Assembly (NCBI GenBank): GCA_024684375.1
Contig: JAIKWZ010000042.1
Span: 1 to 64,000, forward strand
DNA length: 64,000 bases
Source of the DNA: Clostridiales bacterium
GTDB lineage: Bacteria; Bacillota; Clostridia; Christensenellales; Aristaeellaceae
Direction: 5' to 3'
Shown here: piece after piece, positions 24,923-32,184 of the stretch
How positions within the stretch are numbered: position 1 is the stretch's first letter
Layout of the letters: the number at the start of each line of letters is the position of its first letter
Notes under the pieces: generated by a model
Database searches by the model: none
What the model saw: only the letters and a program-made list of their open reading frames with translations
Told to the model about the DNA's origin: nothing
Program-made: the position numbers and the translations under genes

Positions 24923-24968
24923 GAACTTAAGAATTGTTAAGCATTTCCCCTATTTGAACTTAATAATT
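24923..24968 (+). repeat. Two direct repeats, candidate response-regulator sites
   Basis: GAACTTAAGAATT (24923-24935) and GAACTTAATAATT (24956-24968) differ at one base and are 33 bp apart, about three helical turns. The second copy overlaps the -35 box of the ppiC promoter. The first also forms an inverted repeat CTTAA-N6-TTAAG (24926-24941). This is the arrangement expected for an OmpR-family activator, but binding is inferred. Confidence 0.65.
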
Positions 24969-24981
24969 TGCGGGATATAAT
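24954..24981 (+). promoter_or_regulatory. Promoter of the ppiC-htrA operon
   Basis: TTGAAC (24954-24959), 16-base spacer, TATAAT (24976-24981). The -35 half is embedded in the downstream direct repeat, so access could depend on the regulator. Confidence 0.7.
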
Positions 24982-25007
24982 GGTCTCACAAAAAGGAGGT
25001 GAGGGCA

Positions 25008-25931
25008 TTGAAGAAGCTGATCGCTATGATCTGCGTTCTGGCATTGGCTAACTGCGCTCTTTGCGAAGGGACCGCCCTTACCGTAAACGGAACGGCTTTG
25101 AATGAGGATTATGCGAAAGCATGCATGTACCTGACTTGCATGGCCTACGAGGACACAGTTTCTTATTATTCATCGGCGCTTGGTATTGATTACTGGACGC
25201 TTGAATATGATGATGGGTCTACGGTATTCGACCACGTCAAAGCAGACGGCTTTAAAGCACTGGTCATGCAAACGGTTTTATGTTCTCGCGCAAGCAGCCT
25301 GGGCATAGCGCAAAGCGAAGAGCGCCTGTCCGAGCTTAATGCGATCGCGCATGAAATATGCTCTGAATGCGGCTTGCCTTTTGAAGATGTGTTTAAAGCA
25401 CTTGCTGACAGGGAACTATCTCAGATGGTATACGGTGCTCTCGTGAGCGCGATGGCTGTCGACGATGAATCAATACTTGGAAAAATCGACAAAGCTGATT
25501 ATTTGTCCCACATTCAGTATCTGTTTGTTCCATTCGATGCCTATTCCGAGGCCCCTGAGTTGAAAACAGGATTTCAGAGTCTGCTTGAAACTCTTTCAGG
25601 TTTCAGCGGCGATTACGAACAGGCCGCCGGTCTGAACAGCGAAGTGAACTGCGGCGAGATAGGCTTGTCCGAACTTGAAGGAGGCCTTCTTGAAGCAGCC
25701 TTGTCTCTCCCTGAAGGCGGTACATCTTCTGTGATAGAAACTGAAATTGGCCTGTTTGTGCTGCGCCGGGAAAAAGGCAGTGATGAAGAGGAATATCTCA
25801 AAGCATGTGCTCAGGCGCTATACTCGGCCAGAGAAGCAGCATTTCAGTCTGACTACGAAAAACTGTTCCGTGAAACTGAGTACACAATAGACGCCGCTTT
25901 CTGGGACAGCCTAACGCCGCCTAAAAACTGA
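25008..25931 (+). CDS. PpiC/PrsA-like exported foldase
   Basis: About 307 aa from TTG 25008, with AGGAGGTGA 5 to 8 bases upstream; a GTG at 24999 lies inside that ribosome site and is rejected. Signal peptide about 1-20 with Cys residues near its end (LANC), so lipoprotein status is possible but the lipobox is not canonical. The N-terminal half is a SurA/PrsA-like helical chaperone region; about 165-260 resembles a degenerate parvulin domain with the ELEGGLLEAALSLPEGGTS segment followed by the G-L-F-V-L-R strand. Likely helps fold exported proteins. HtrA begins 57 bases downstream. Confidence 0.75.
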   Translation: MKKLIAMICVLALANCALCEGTALTVNGTALNEDYAKACMYLTCMAYEDTVSYYSSALGIDYWTLEYDDGSTVFDHVKADGFKALVMQTVLCSRASSLGIAQSEERLSELNAIAHEICSECGLPFEDVFKALADRELSQMVYGALVSAMAVDDESILGKIDKADYLSHIQYLFVPFDAYSEAPELKTGFQSLLETLSGFSGDYEQAAGLNSEVNCGEIGLSELEGGLLEAALSLPEGGTSSVIETEIGLFVLRREKGSDEEEYLKACAQALYSAREAAFQSDYEKLFRETEYTIDAAFWDSLTPPKN

Positions 25932-25988
25932 TATTTTCGGGTATTTCCCGTGAATATAAAAAAACACGGATACTATAGGAGGTTTACT

Positions 25989-27314
25989 ATGAAGAAGAAG
26001 TTATTATCATTGGCGCTCGCGTTTGTGCTGGCATTTTGCGCATTCTGCGCCGGAGCGCTCACTAAAAACGAAGCAAGTGAGATCGCGAAGCAAGTGACCG
26101 AGACCACAACAGACAAGTCCCAGATCACCAGTCCATTTATCGGTGTCATCGACAAGGTTCAGAAAAGCGTTGTAGGCATAAACAACTATCAGAATTACAC
26201 CTACTCCAGCTACGGAAATCAATTCGGCTTCGGTTTCGGATACGGCAACAGAGGAAATCGCTCATCTCAAACAGTCGAGAGGCTTGCGGCCACCGGCAGC
26301 GGAGTAGTAGTTTACGATGGTCTCGTTCTCACCAACTTCCACGTTGTAGAGAAGGCAACACGCCTGACCATCAGTGTACTTGGCGAAGAGAACGAGTACG
26401 AGTGCATACTGGTGAGCTACGACGAGGCAAAGGATCTGGCGGTAGTTTACGCGGCTGATCTGTCTGTTGAACCCGTTCAGCTTGGCGACAGTGAACAGCT
26501 CCAGGTCGGCGAATGGGTAATGTGCATTGGCAACCCCCTGACTGACGAGCTTAAAGGCACCGTTACCGTTGGAATCATTTCTGCTCTGGACAGGGAAATC
26601 TCTTCTGAAACCGTGACAGACCGTTACGGTCTTAAGACCGAGAATGTCAATACCATGATCCAGACTGACGCAGCAATTAACGAAGGCAATTCCGGCGGCG
26701 GACTGTTTAATACTCTTGGGCAGCTTATGGGTGTTCCCAGCATGAAAATGTCCTCAGGTTCTTACAACAGAGCCACAGTAGAAGGAATTGGGCTGGCCAT
26801 TCCTGTCAACACCGCCAAACCCATCATCTCCGAGGCAATCATAAAGGTCCTTACTGGGAGCATGGACAATACAGCTCCTGAAAGCAAAACCTCTGATGAT
26901 AATACCGCTTCTGTTTCCGCCGACAAACCCATGCTTGGCGTTACGGGAGCCATGGTCAACCAGAATAATTCTTACGCGGTTTACGCCGGTAAGCTTCCCG
27001 CAGGCATGATGCTGGAGGAAGTACAGGATGGCAGCCCCGCCGCCCTAGCAAAAGTCAAGGAAGGTTCTTCTGCCGCACAGGATGTAGGCGACGGGCTCAA
27101 ACACAATGACATCATAGTCGAGATCGACGGCAAAATCGCCTCAAGCTTTGACGTGATCCGCGAGGTGCTTGCATCCCATTCTTACGGCGATACGATTGAC
27201 GTGAAAGTCTATCGCAGCGAAGGCTTTGACGATGCACGCACACTGGATGATATCAAAGGCATCGGATACATCGACTACACCATTGAGCTGTTCAAGTTTA
27301 ATGTGGAGTCCTAA
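25989..27314 (+). CDS. HtrA/DegP-family serine protease
   Basis: 441 aa, membrane-anchored or exported by an N-terminal hydrophobic segment (about 4-24). Trypsin-like protease domain with the complete triad H118 (TNFHVV), D149 (AKDLAV) and S235 (GNSGGG), then a C-terminal PDZ domain (about 300-410). Residues about 67-92 are an unusual Tyr/Phe/Gly/Asn-rich stretch just before the protease domain. The start at 25989 is chosen for AGGAGG about 6 bases upstream; the in-frame ATG at 25950 lacks a site. It degrades misfolded exported proteins; the context with the foldase and divergent two-component system fits a secretion-stress module. Confidence 0.94.
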   Translation: MKKKLLSLALAFVLAFCAFCAGALTKNEASEIAKQVTETTTDKSQITSPFIGVIDKVQKSVVGINNYQNYTYSSYGNQFGFGFGYGNRGNRSSQTVERLAATGSGVVVYDGLVLTNFHVVEKATRLTISVLGEENEYECILVSYDEAKDLAVVYAADLSVEPVQLGDSEQLQVGEWVMCIGNPLTDELKGTVTVGIISALDREISSETVTDRYGLKTENVNTMIQTDAAINEGNSGGGLFNTLGQLMGVPSMKMSSGSYNRATVEGIGLAIPVNTAKPIISEAIIKVLTGSMDNTAPESKTSDDNTASVSADKPMLGVTGAMVNQNNSYAVYAGKLPAGMMLEEVQDGSPAALAKVKEGSSAAQDVGDGLKHNDIIVEIDGKIASSFDVIREVLASHSYGDTIDVKVYRSEGFDDARTLDDIKGIGYIDYTIELFKFNVES

Positions 27315-27330
27315 AACAATTCATTCAAAA

Positions 27331-27355
27331 GGACGCGGAACACCGCGTCCTTTTT
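27331..27355. terminator. Terminator after htrA
   Basis: Perfect 8-bp stem GGACGCGG (27331-27338) / CCGCGTCC (27343-27350) with loop AACA, then TTTTT. Read leftwards it is followed by TTTTGAATG, so it can also stop the FRG gene, whose stop codon lies just past it. Confidence 0.9.
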
Positions 27356-28162
27356 CTATTCGTCTCTGACGTAATAGTGGCGCGCTATCCACTTGCTTAG
27401 TCCGTCAAGGCCTGGGTATATTATACGCTCGTTAATGTTCATCTGGTCCAGCAGGTCTCTGATATCCCAGCGGATCTCCTTTGCGATCACATATTTGACT
27501 GTAAGTGAGGTATGGCTGTCAAAAAACGCTTCTATATCTTTGATACCCGAAGGGATGACAGAGAAGAACGAGTATTGGTTTATAATCCTTTGGGATATTG
27601 AGGGCGGCTCTAAAGTCACCATTGTCTCTTCTCCCATATCCTCGTCATACCTGGAGAGGCTGCCGGCCAGTTCCGTAAGCATTTCAACAGAGAAAGTGGA
27701 TGTTTTGATTTCCTCAAGGCGGCGTTTATATCTGTCAGGAAGCGTTTTGTTCATATCGTCCACAGACATCCGCCAGACTGCGCAGTCGCGCCTGTCCATT
27801 TTGGACAGATTCCCTTCGTTAACTGCAAAATGCAGCGCAACCAGCGGTGAGCGTGTCCAGTCCATAAGCCTTGTAGGCAGCCCGTAATGCTGCCCAACTA
27901 TCATCTGCTTCCAGATAGACTCATTGAGCGTAGGGTCTTCTATGCTTGCGTATTTTGTAAAATATCTCAGGATACTGGGTTCCAGCTCCTTGCTTTTGAG
28001 GCCACATGTGCGGTTTAAGCTGGTGTTCAGGCGAAACTTAACGTCCGGCTGTCCGCGATAATAATAATCGCTTCGAAGCCGGTTGATTTCCATATCCCGT
28101 TTCTGGTCGCTGATCAGTTCCAGCACGCCTTGGATCGAGTCGATCCTGACAGTTGTTATCAT
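27356..28162 (-). CDS. FRG-domain protein
   Basis: 268 aa. FRG domain (named after its Phe/Tyr-Arg-Gly motif) from about residue 20 to 175: YYRGQPDVKF near 32-41 and the signature GQHYGLPTRLMDWTRSPLVAL near 90-110. The molecular function of the domain is not established. The C-terminal 90 residues are not recognised. No signal peptide. GAGAGGG precedes the ATG. It sits downstream of the PPi-PFK terminator, with htrA converging on it, and no defence or mobile genes are adjacent. Confidence 0.85.
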   Translation of the reverse strand: MITTVRIDSIQGVLELISDQKRDMEINRLRSDYYYRGQPDVKFRLNTSLNRTCGLKSKELEPSILRYFTKYASIEDPTLNESIWKQMIVGQHYGLPTRLMDWTRSPLVALHFAVNEGNLSKMDRRDCAVWRMSVDDMNKTLPDRYKRRLEEIKTSTFSVEMLTELAGSLSRYDEDMGEETMVTLEPPSISQRIINQYSFFSVIPSGIKDIEAFFDSHTSLTVKYVIAKEIRWDIRDLLDQMNINERIIYPGLDGLSKWIARHYYVRDE

Positions 28163-28177
28163 ATTTCCCTCTCACGC

Positions 28178-28213
28178 AAAACACGCCCCGCGTCAGTCAA
28201 AACGCGGAGCGTG
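28178..28213 (-). terminator. Terminator of the PPi-PFK gene
   Basis: Minus strand 12-bp stem CACGCTCCGCGT (28213-28202) / ACGCGGGGCGTG (28193-28182) with one T-G pair, then TTTT. It separates the kinase gene from the FRG gene, which is left with no obvious promoter of its own. Confidence 0.8.
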
Positions 28214-28225
28214 CTGTTCAGTGGC

Positions 28226-29473
28226 TCACGCCTGAGCCTTGATCTTCTTAAGATGTACGAACCTGGGCAGACCATTTTCGTAGGTCAGCTTGGTTTGACC
28301 CTGGATCAGGGGAAGCGCGTATTCGATGAACTTCTCGTTTACGTTATCGCCCTCTTCGTTGATCCATTCCCTGGGAACTTTCTTTTCGGCGTTTGCTACC
28401 ACAGTCAGATCAAACAGCTTGGTCTCGCACTTATACTGACCGTTGTCACGGGTGCACTCGAAACCCACCATTTTGTCTGTCACACCAGCTATGGCGCTGT
28501 TGGCAGCCGCCTGGCCAGCCATAAAGCTTTCCTCTATGTCCGTATTGGAAGCGCAGTGAGCGGCACACCTCTGAAGCAAGCTGAGTTCTATCCCGCGAAC
28601 CTTGGCGCCGGTGGCATTTTTGCATTCGTTCGCAAGGAAAGCGGCAAGACCGCCCAGCTGCTTGTGGCCGAACGCGTCCACAGCGGCGTCCTTAACGGCG
28701 TATTCAACGATAAACTGTCCATCCTTGTCGTGAATGCCTTCGCTAACGGCGACCAGCACATTCTTGTTGCGGGCGTAAATATCCTTGACTTTTTCGAGGA
28801 ACTTGTCCATGTCGAAGTCCACCTCTGGCAGGTATACCAGGTCAGGCCCGTTGCCGGTCAGGCTCGCCAGAGCAGCAGCGCCGGTCAGCCAGCCAGCATG
28901 ACGGCCCATGCACTCAACGATCGTGATCATGCCCTTGTCGTATACGTGGCAGTCGCGGTACACTTCAACCATTGAAGTAGCAATATATTTTGCGGCTGAG
29001 GCGAAACCGGGGCAGTGATCCGTGCCCGCCAGATCGTTGTCAATGGTCTTGGGAATGCCCATGCACCTGACTTCATATCCGTTCTTGAGCATGAACTTGC
29101 TGATTTTATTACAAGTGTCCATGGAATCATTTCCGCCGTTATAGAAGAAATAGCGGATGTCATACTTTTTGAACATTTCGAGGATCTTGACGTAGTCGGT
29201 ATCGTCCTCATCGGGATCCTTTATCTTGTAACGGCAGGAACCCAGCGCAGAAGAGGGTGTGTACTTCATGAGCGCAAGCTCCTCTGGGTCTTCCTGTCCC
29301 AGATCGAAGAGATTGTCATTCAGCAGACCCACGATACCGTTCTGCATACCGTAGACCTTGGTGATGATGTCGCTGTCCAGCGCGGCCTTTATCGCGCCGT
29401 AAGCGGAAGCATTGATAACGGAAGACGGTCCGCCGGACTGTCCGATGACTGCTGCGCCTTTAAGTATAGACAT
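28226..29473 (-). CDS. Pyrophosphate-dependent 6-phosphofructokinase
   Basis: 415 aa of the PFK-A superfamily, phosphorylating fructose-6-phosphate in glycolysis, reversibly if PPi is the donor. The motif GGNDS (113-117) has Asp where ATP-dependent enzymes have Gly, and PKTIDND (141-147) has the Lys (K142) that marks PPi use; ATP enzymes have Gly there. The start at 29473 (MSILKG) is preferred over longer readings because the promoter lies between. A weak AGGT precedes it. Divergent from the class II aldolase gene, the next glycolytic step. PPi dependence is inferred from these residues. Confidence 0.9.
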   Translation of the reverse strand: MSILKGAAVIGQSGGPSSVINASAYGAIKAALDSDIITKVYGMQNGIVGLLNDNLFDLGQEDPEELALMKYTPSSALGSCRYKIKDPDEDDTDYVKILEMFKKYDIRYFFYNGGNDSMDTCNKISKFMLKNGYEVRCMGIPKTIDNDLAGTDHCPGFASAAKYIATSMVEVYRDCHVYDKGMITIVECMGRHAGWLTGAAALASLTGNGPDLVYLPEVDFDMDKFLEKVKDIYARNKNVLVAVSEGIHDKDGQFIVEYAVKDAAVDAFGHKQLGGLAAFLANECKNATGAKVRGIELSLLQRCAAHCASNTDIEESFMAGQAAANSAIAGVTDKMVGFECTRDNGQYKCETKLFDLTVVANAEKKVPREWINEEGDNVNEKFIEYALPLIQGQTKLTYENGLPRFVHLKKIKAQA

Positions 29474-29488
29474 AAACAAATACCTACT

Positions 29489-29537
29489 TTCCCAATTTAT
29501 CGTTTGGGAATATATCACAATTGTCAGGATATGTCAA
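29489..29537 (-). promoter_or_regulatory. PFK promoter with overlapping operator-like inverted repeat
   Basis: Minus strand TTGACA (29537-29532), 17-base spacer, TATATT (29514-29509). An inverted repeat TTCCCAA (29489-29495) / TTGGGAA (29504-29510) with an 8-base centre overlaps the -10 edge and the start region, where a repressor would sit. The binding factor is unknown. Confidence 0.7.
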
Positions 29538-29566
29538 TATAAACACCTATCTCACAGAGCATTGGC

Positions 29567-29595
29567 TTGACTTTTAACAGAAACTGTTGCATAAT
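29567..29595 (+). promoter_or_regulatory. fba promoter
   Basis: TTGACT (29567-29572), 17-base spacer, CATAAT (29590-29595). Divergent from the PFK promoter, with -35 boxes 29 bases apart. Confidence 0.7.
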
Positions 29596-29633
29596 ATAGC
29601 AGGTAACCTAATTGAGAAAGAAGGAGATTCACT

Positions 29634-30617
29634 ATGGCAATCGTAACCTCCAAAGAGATGTTCAAGAAAGCCTATGACGGCGGCTACGCCATCGGCGCGT
29701 TCAACGTCAACAACATGGAAATCGTGCAGGGAATCACTGAAGCCGCAATGGAAGAAAGGGCTCCCCTTATCCTCCAGGTGTCCAAGGGCGCCAGGGCATA
29801 TGCCAAGCACGTCTATCTTATGAAACTCATCGAGGCCGCCATCGCCGACGCAGAGCAGTCCGCGGGTTTTGACCTCCCTATCGTCGTTCATCTCGACCAC
29901 GGCGACAGCTATGAGCTGTGCAAAAGCTGTATCGACGGCGGTTTCTCTTCCGTCATGATCGATAAGTCCGGTGAAAGCTTTGAAGAAAACATCCGCATCA
30001 CCAAGCAGGTCGTGGAATACGCTCACGATCACGGTGTAGTTGTAGAGGCCGAACTTGGCACACTGGCAGGCGTCGAGGATGAAGTCAAGGTCTCCGCTGA
30101 GGATTCCTCCTACACCCGCCCTGAGGATGTGCAGGAATTCGTCGAGCGCACCGGCTGCGATTCCCTTGCTATCGCAATCGGCACCTCCCATGGCGCTTAC
30201 AAGTTTACCGCTGCCCAGTGCACCAGGAATGAAAAGGGCATCCTCGTACCCCCGCCGCTCAGGTTCGACATACTGGACGAGGTATCCCGCCGTCTGCCCG
30301 GCTTCCCCATCGTGCTGCATGGCTCCTCCAGCGTGCCGCAGGAGTACGTTAAGATGATCAACGACAACGGCGGCAAGATGCCCGACGCCGTCGGCATTCC
30401 CGAGGAGCAACTGCGTCAGGCTGCCCGCGGCGCCGTCTGCAAGATCAACATCGATTCCGACCTGCGTCTTGCCATGACCGGCTCCATCCGCAAATATTTC
30501 AATGAGCATCCTGACCACTTCGATCCCCGCCAGTACCTGAAGCCCGCGAGAGCCAACATCAAGGAACTTGTTAAGCACAAGCTCGTAGACGTGCTGGGCT
30601 GCGCTGGCAAGGCATAA
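29634..30617 (+). CDS. fba: Class II fructose-bisphosphate aldolase
   Basis: 327 aa. Zinc-dependent cleavage of fructose-1,6-bisphosphate into two triose phosphates. Catalytic D88 and zinc ligand H89 in VVHLDHGD, a further His in GTSHGAYKF, and the phosphate-binding VLHGSSSVP segment. Strong AAGGAG before the ATG. Codon use is strongly biased to C-ending codons, more than in neighbours, as expected for an abundant enzyme. Lies beside the preceding glycolytic enzyme, divergently transcribed, with its own promoter and terminator. Confidence 0.96.
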   Translation: MAIVTSKEMFKKAYDGGYAIGAFNVNNMEIVQGITEAAMEERAPLILQVSKGARAYAKHVYLMKLIEAAIADAEQSAGFDLPIVVHLDHGDSYELCKSCIDGGFSSVMIDKSGESFEENIRITKQVVEYAHDHGVVVEAELGTLAGVEDEVKVSAEDSSYTRPEDVQEFVERTGCDSLAIAIGTSHGAYKFTAAQCTRNEKGILVPPPLRFDILDEVSRRLPGFPIVLHGSSSVPQEYVKMINDNGGKMPDAVGIPEEQLRQAARGAVCKINIDSDLRLAMTGSIRKYFNEHPDHFDPRQYLKPARANIKELVKHKLVDVLGCAGKA

Positions 30618-30640
30618 AACATCTTTCCAGTCAATTTTTG

Positions 30641-30672
30641 CGGGCCAATCTTCTGGATTGGCCCGTTTTGAT
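30641..30672 (+). terminator. fba terminator
   Basis: Perfect 10-bp stem CGGGCCAATC (30641-30650) / GATTGGCCCG (30656-30665), loop TTCTG, then TTTTGATTTG. Confidence 0.92.
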
Positions 30673-30690
30673 TTGATGATGGCATAGTCC

Positions 30691-30719
30691 TTGATTATTT
30701 TCAGTAAATATAGTATATT
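30691..30719 (+). promoter_or_regulatory. Promoter of the FAD-dependent dehydrogenase gene
   Basis: TTGATT (30691-30696), 17-base spacer, TATATT (30714-30719), 29 bases before the ATG. Confidence 0.65.
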
Positions 30720-30748
30720 AGGCTTAGTAATACACTTGAGGTTCTGTT

Positions 30749-32128
30749 ATGAATAAAAGCTATGACGTTATAATTATCGGCGCTGGTCCCGGCGGCATAT
30801 ACGCGGCATATGAATTAAACAAGCTTGCGCCTCAATTGAAAGTCGCCGTGATCGAGTCGGGTCATCCGCTCGAAAAGCGATCCTGTCCCATCGACGGAGT
30901 CAAGATCAAGTCCTGTGTAAGGTGCAAAAGCTGTTCCATAATGAGCGGATTTGGCGGCGCCGGTGCCTTTTCTGACGGCAAATATAATATTACCAACGAC
31001 TTTGGCGGCACCTTGTACGAGTATATAGGCCGCAAGACCGCATTGGAGCTGATGCATTATGTTGACGGCATCAATATGCAACTGGGTGGTGCCGGCACAA
31101 AAATGTACACCTCCATAGGATCGGCTTTCAAAAAACTATGTATACAGAATAAGCTGACACTTTTGGACGCACATGTCAGGCATCTGGGAACAGACATAAA
31201 TTATATAGTGCTTTCGAACCTGCATAAGCTTTTGAAGGACAGCATAGACTTTTATCTGGACGAGCCCGTGCTCGATCTTGGTCCAACTGCAGAAGGATAT
31301 GAAGCAAATACATCAAAAAATACGTTCACAGCCCCTTATTGCATCGTAAGTGTAGGCAGAAGCGGCTCAAAATGGCTTGAAAAGACCTGCCGGGAACTTG
31401 ATATACCAACTCATTCCAACAGGGTCGACTTGGGCGTGCGTGTTGAGCTGCCCGCCGTAGTGTTCGACCACCTGACAAACGAGCTCTACGAAAGCAAAAT
31501 CGTTTACCGAACCGAAAAATTTGAGGACTACGTGCGTACCTTCTGCATGAATCCCAGGGGAGCAGTAGTAACTGAAAACACAAACGGGATAGTCACCGTT
31601 AACGGTCATTCTTACGAGGACGAAAAATATAAAACAGATAATACCAATTTCGCGCTCCTCGTCAACAAGCATTTCACCCAGCCTTTCAACGATTCTAACG
31701 GATACGGAGAGAATATCGCGAGGCTGAGCAACATGCTTGGAGGCGGCGTAATCGTTCAGCGTTTCGGGGACCTGATCCGCGGACGCAGGTCTACCGAAAA
31801 AAGGATCGACGAAAACACTGTCGTCCCGACTCTTTCCGCCACTCCGGGCGACTTGAGCCTAGTATTGCCCAAGCGCATACTGGACGGAATAATCGAAATG
31901 ATAAACCAGCTTGACAAGATCGCGCCCGGAACCGCCAACGATGACACGCTGTTATACGGCGTCGAGGTCAAATTCTACAACATGGAAGTCGAGGTTTCGT
32001 CCCGTCTGGAAACCAGCCACAAAAACCTGTTTATGATCGGTGACGGCAGCGGTATCACACACTCCCTATCTCATGCTTCCGCAAGCGGCGTGTTCGTGGC
32101 AAGAGAGATCGTATCTGAAGTCAATTAG
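30749..32128 (+). CDS. FAD-dependent dehydrogenase of the COG2509 type
   Basis: 459 aa. Rossmann dinucleotide fold at the N-terminus (IIIGAGPGGIYAAYEL), then a cysteine-rich stretch C-V-R-C-K-S-C followed by GFGGAGAFSDGK, the signature of a conserved but uncharacterised flavoprotein family. A C-terminal GDGSGITHSLSHASASG segment closes the FAD site. Monocistronic, with its own promoter, and converging on the fucosidase gene. The redox substrate is unknown. Confidence 0.85.
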   Translation: MNKSYDVIIIGAGPGGIYAAYELNKLAPQLKVAVIESGHPLEKRSCPIDGVKIKSCVRCKSCSIMSGFGGAGAFSDGKYNITNDFGGTLYEYIGRKTALELMHYVDGINMQLGGAGTKMYTSIGSAFKKLCIQNKLTLLDAHVRHLGTDINYIVLSNLHKLLKDSIDFYLDEPVLDLGPTAEGYEANTSKNTFTAPYCIVSVGRSGSKWLEKTCRELDIPTHSNRVDLGVRVELPAVVFDHLTNELYESKIVYRTEKFEDYVRTFCMNPRGAVVTENTNGIVTVNGHSYEDEKYKTDNTNFALLVNKHFTQPFNDSNGYGENIARLSNMLGGGVIVQRFGDLIRGRRSTEKRIDENTVVPTLSATPGDLSLVLPKRILDGIIEMINQLDKIAPGTANDDTLLYGVEVKFYNMEVEVSSRLETSHKNLFMIGDGSGITHSLSHASASGVFVAREIVSEVN

Positions 32129-32136
32129 CTAAAACA

Positions 32137-32172
32137 AACAGCAGGCTCCCGATATTTTGTTGGCCTGCTGTT
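32137..32172. terminator. Bidirectional terminator between dehydrogenase and fucosidase genes
   Basis: 10-bp stem AACAGCAGGC (32137-32146) / GCCTGCTGTT (32163-32172) with a 16-base loop. Leftwards it is followed by TGTTTTAG, rightwards only by AAAGTTGATCTTTT, so it works better for the fucosidase transcript. Confidence 0.7.
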
Positions 32173-32184
32173 AAAGTTGATCTT

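Noticed and set aside
27356-28162. FRG gene as part of an antiphage defence island.
   Set aside because: All neighbours are housekeeping genes and there is no nuclease, methylase, integrase or other defence gene nearby.
29574-30578. Long open frame antisense to fba (about 334 codons).
   Set aside because: Opposite to a highly biased, certain gene; such open antisense frames are expected from C-ending codon bias.
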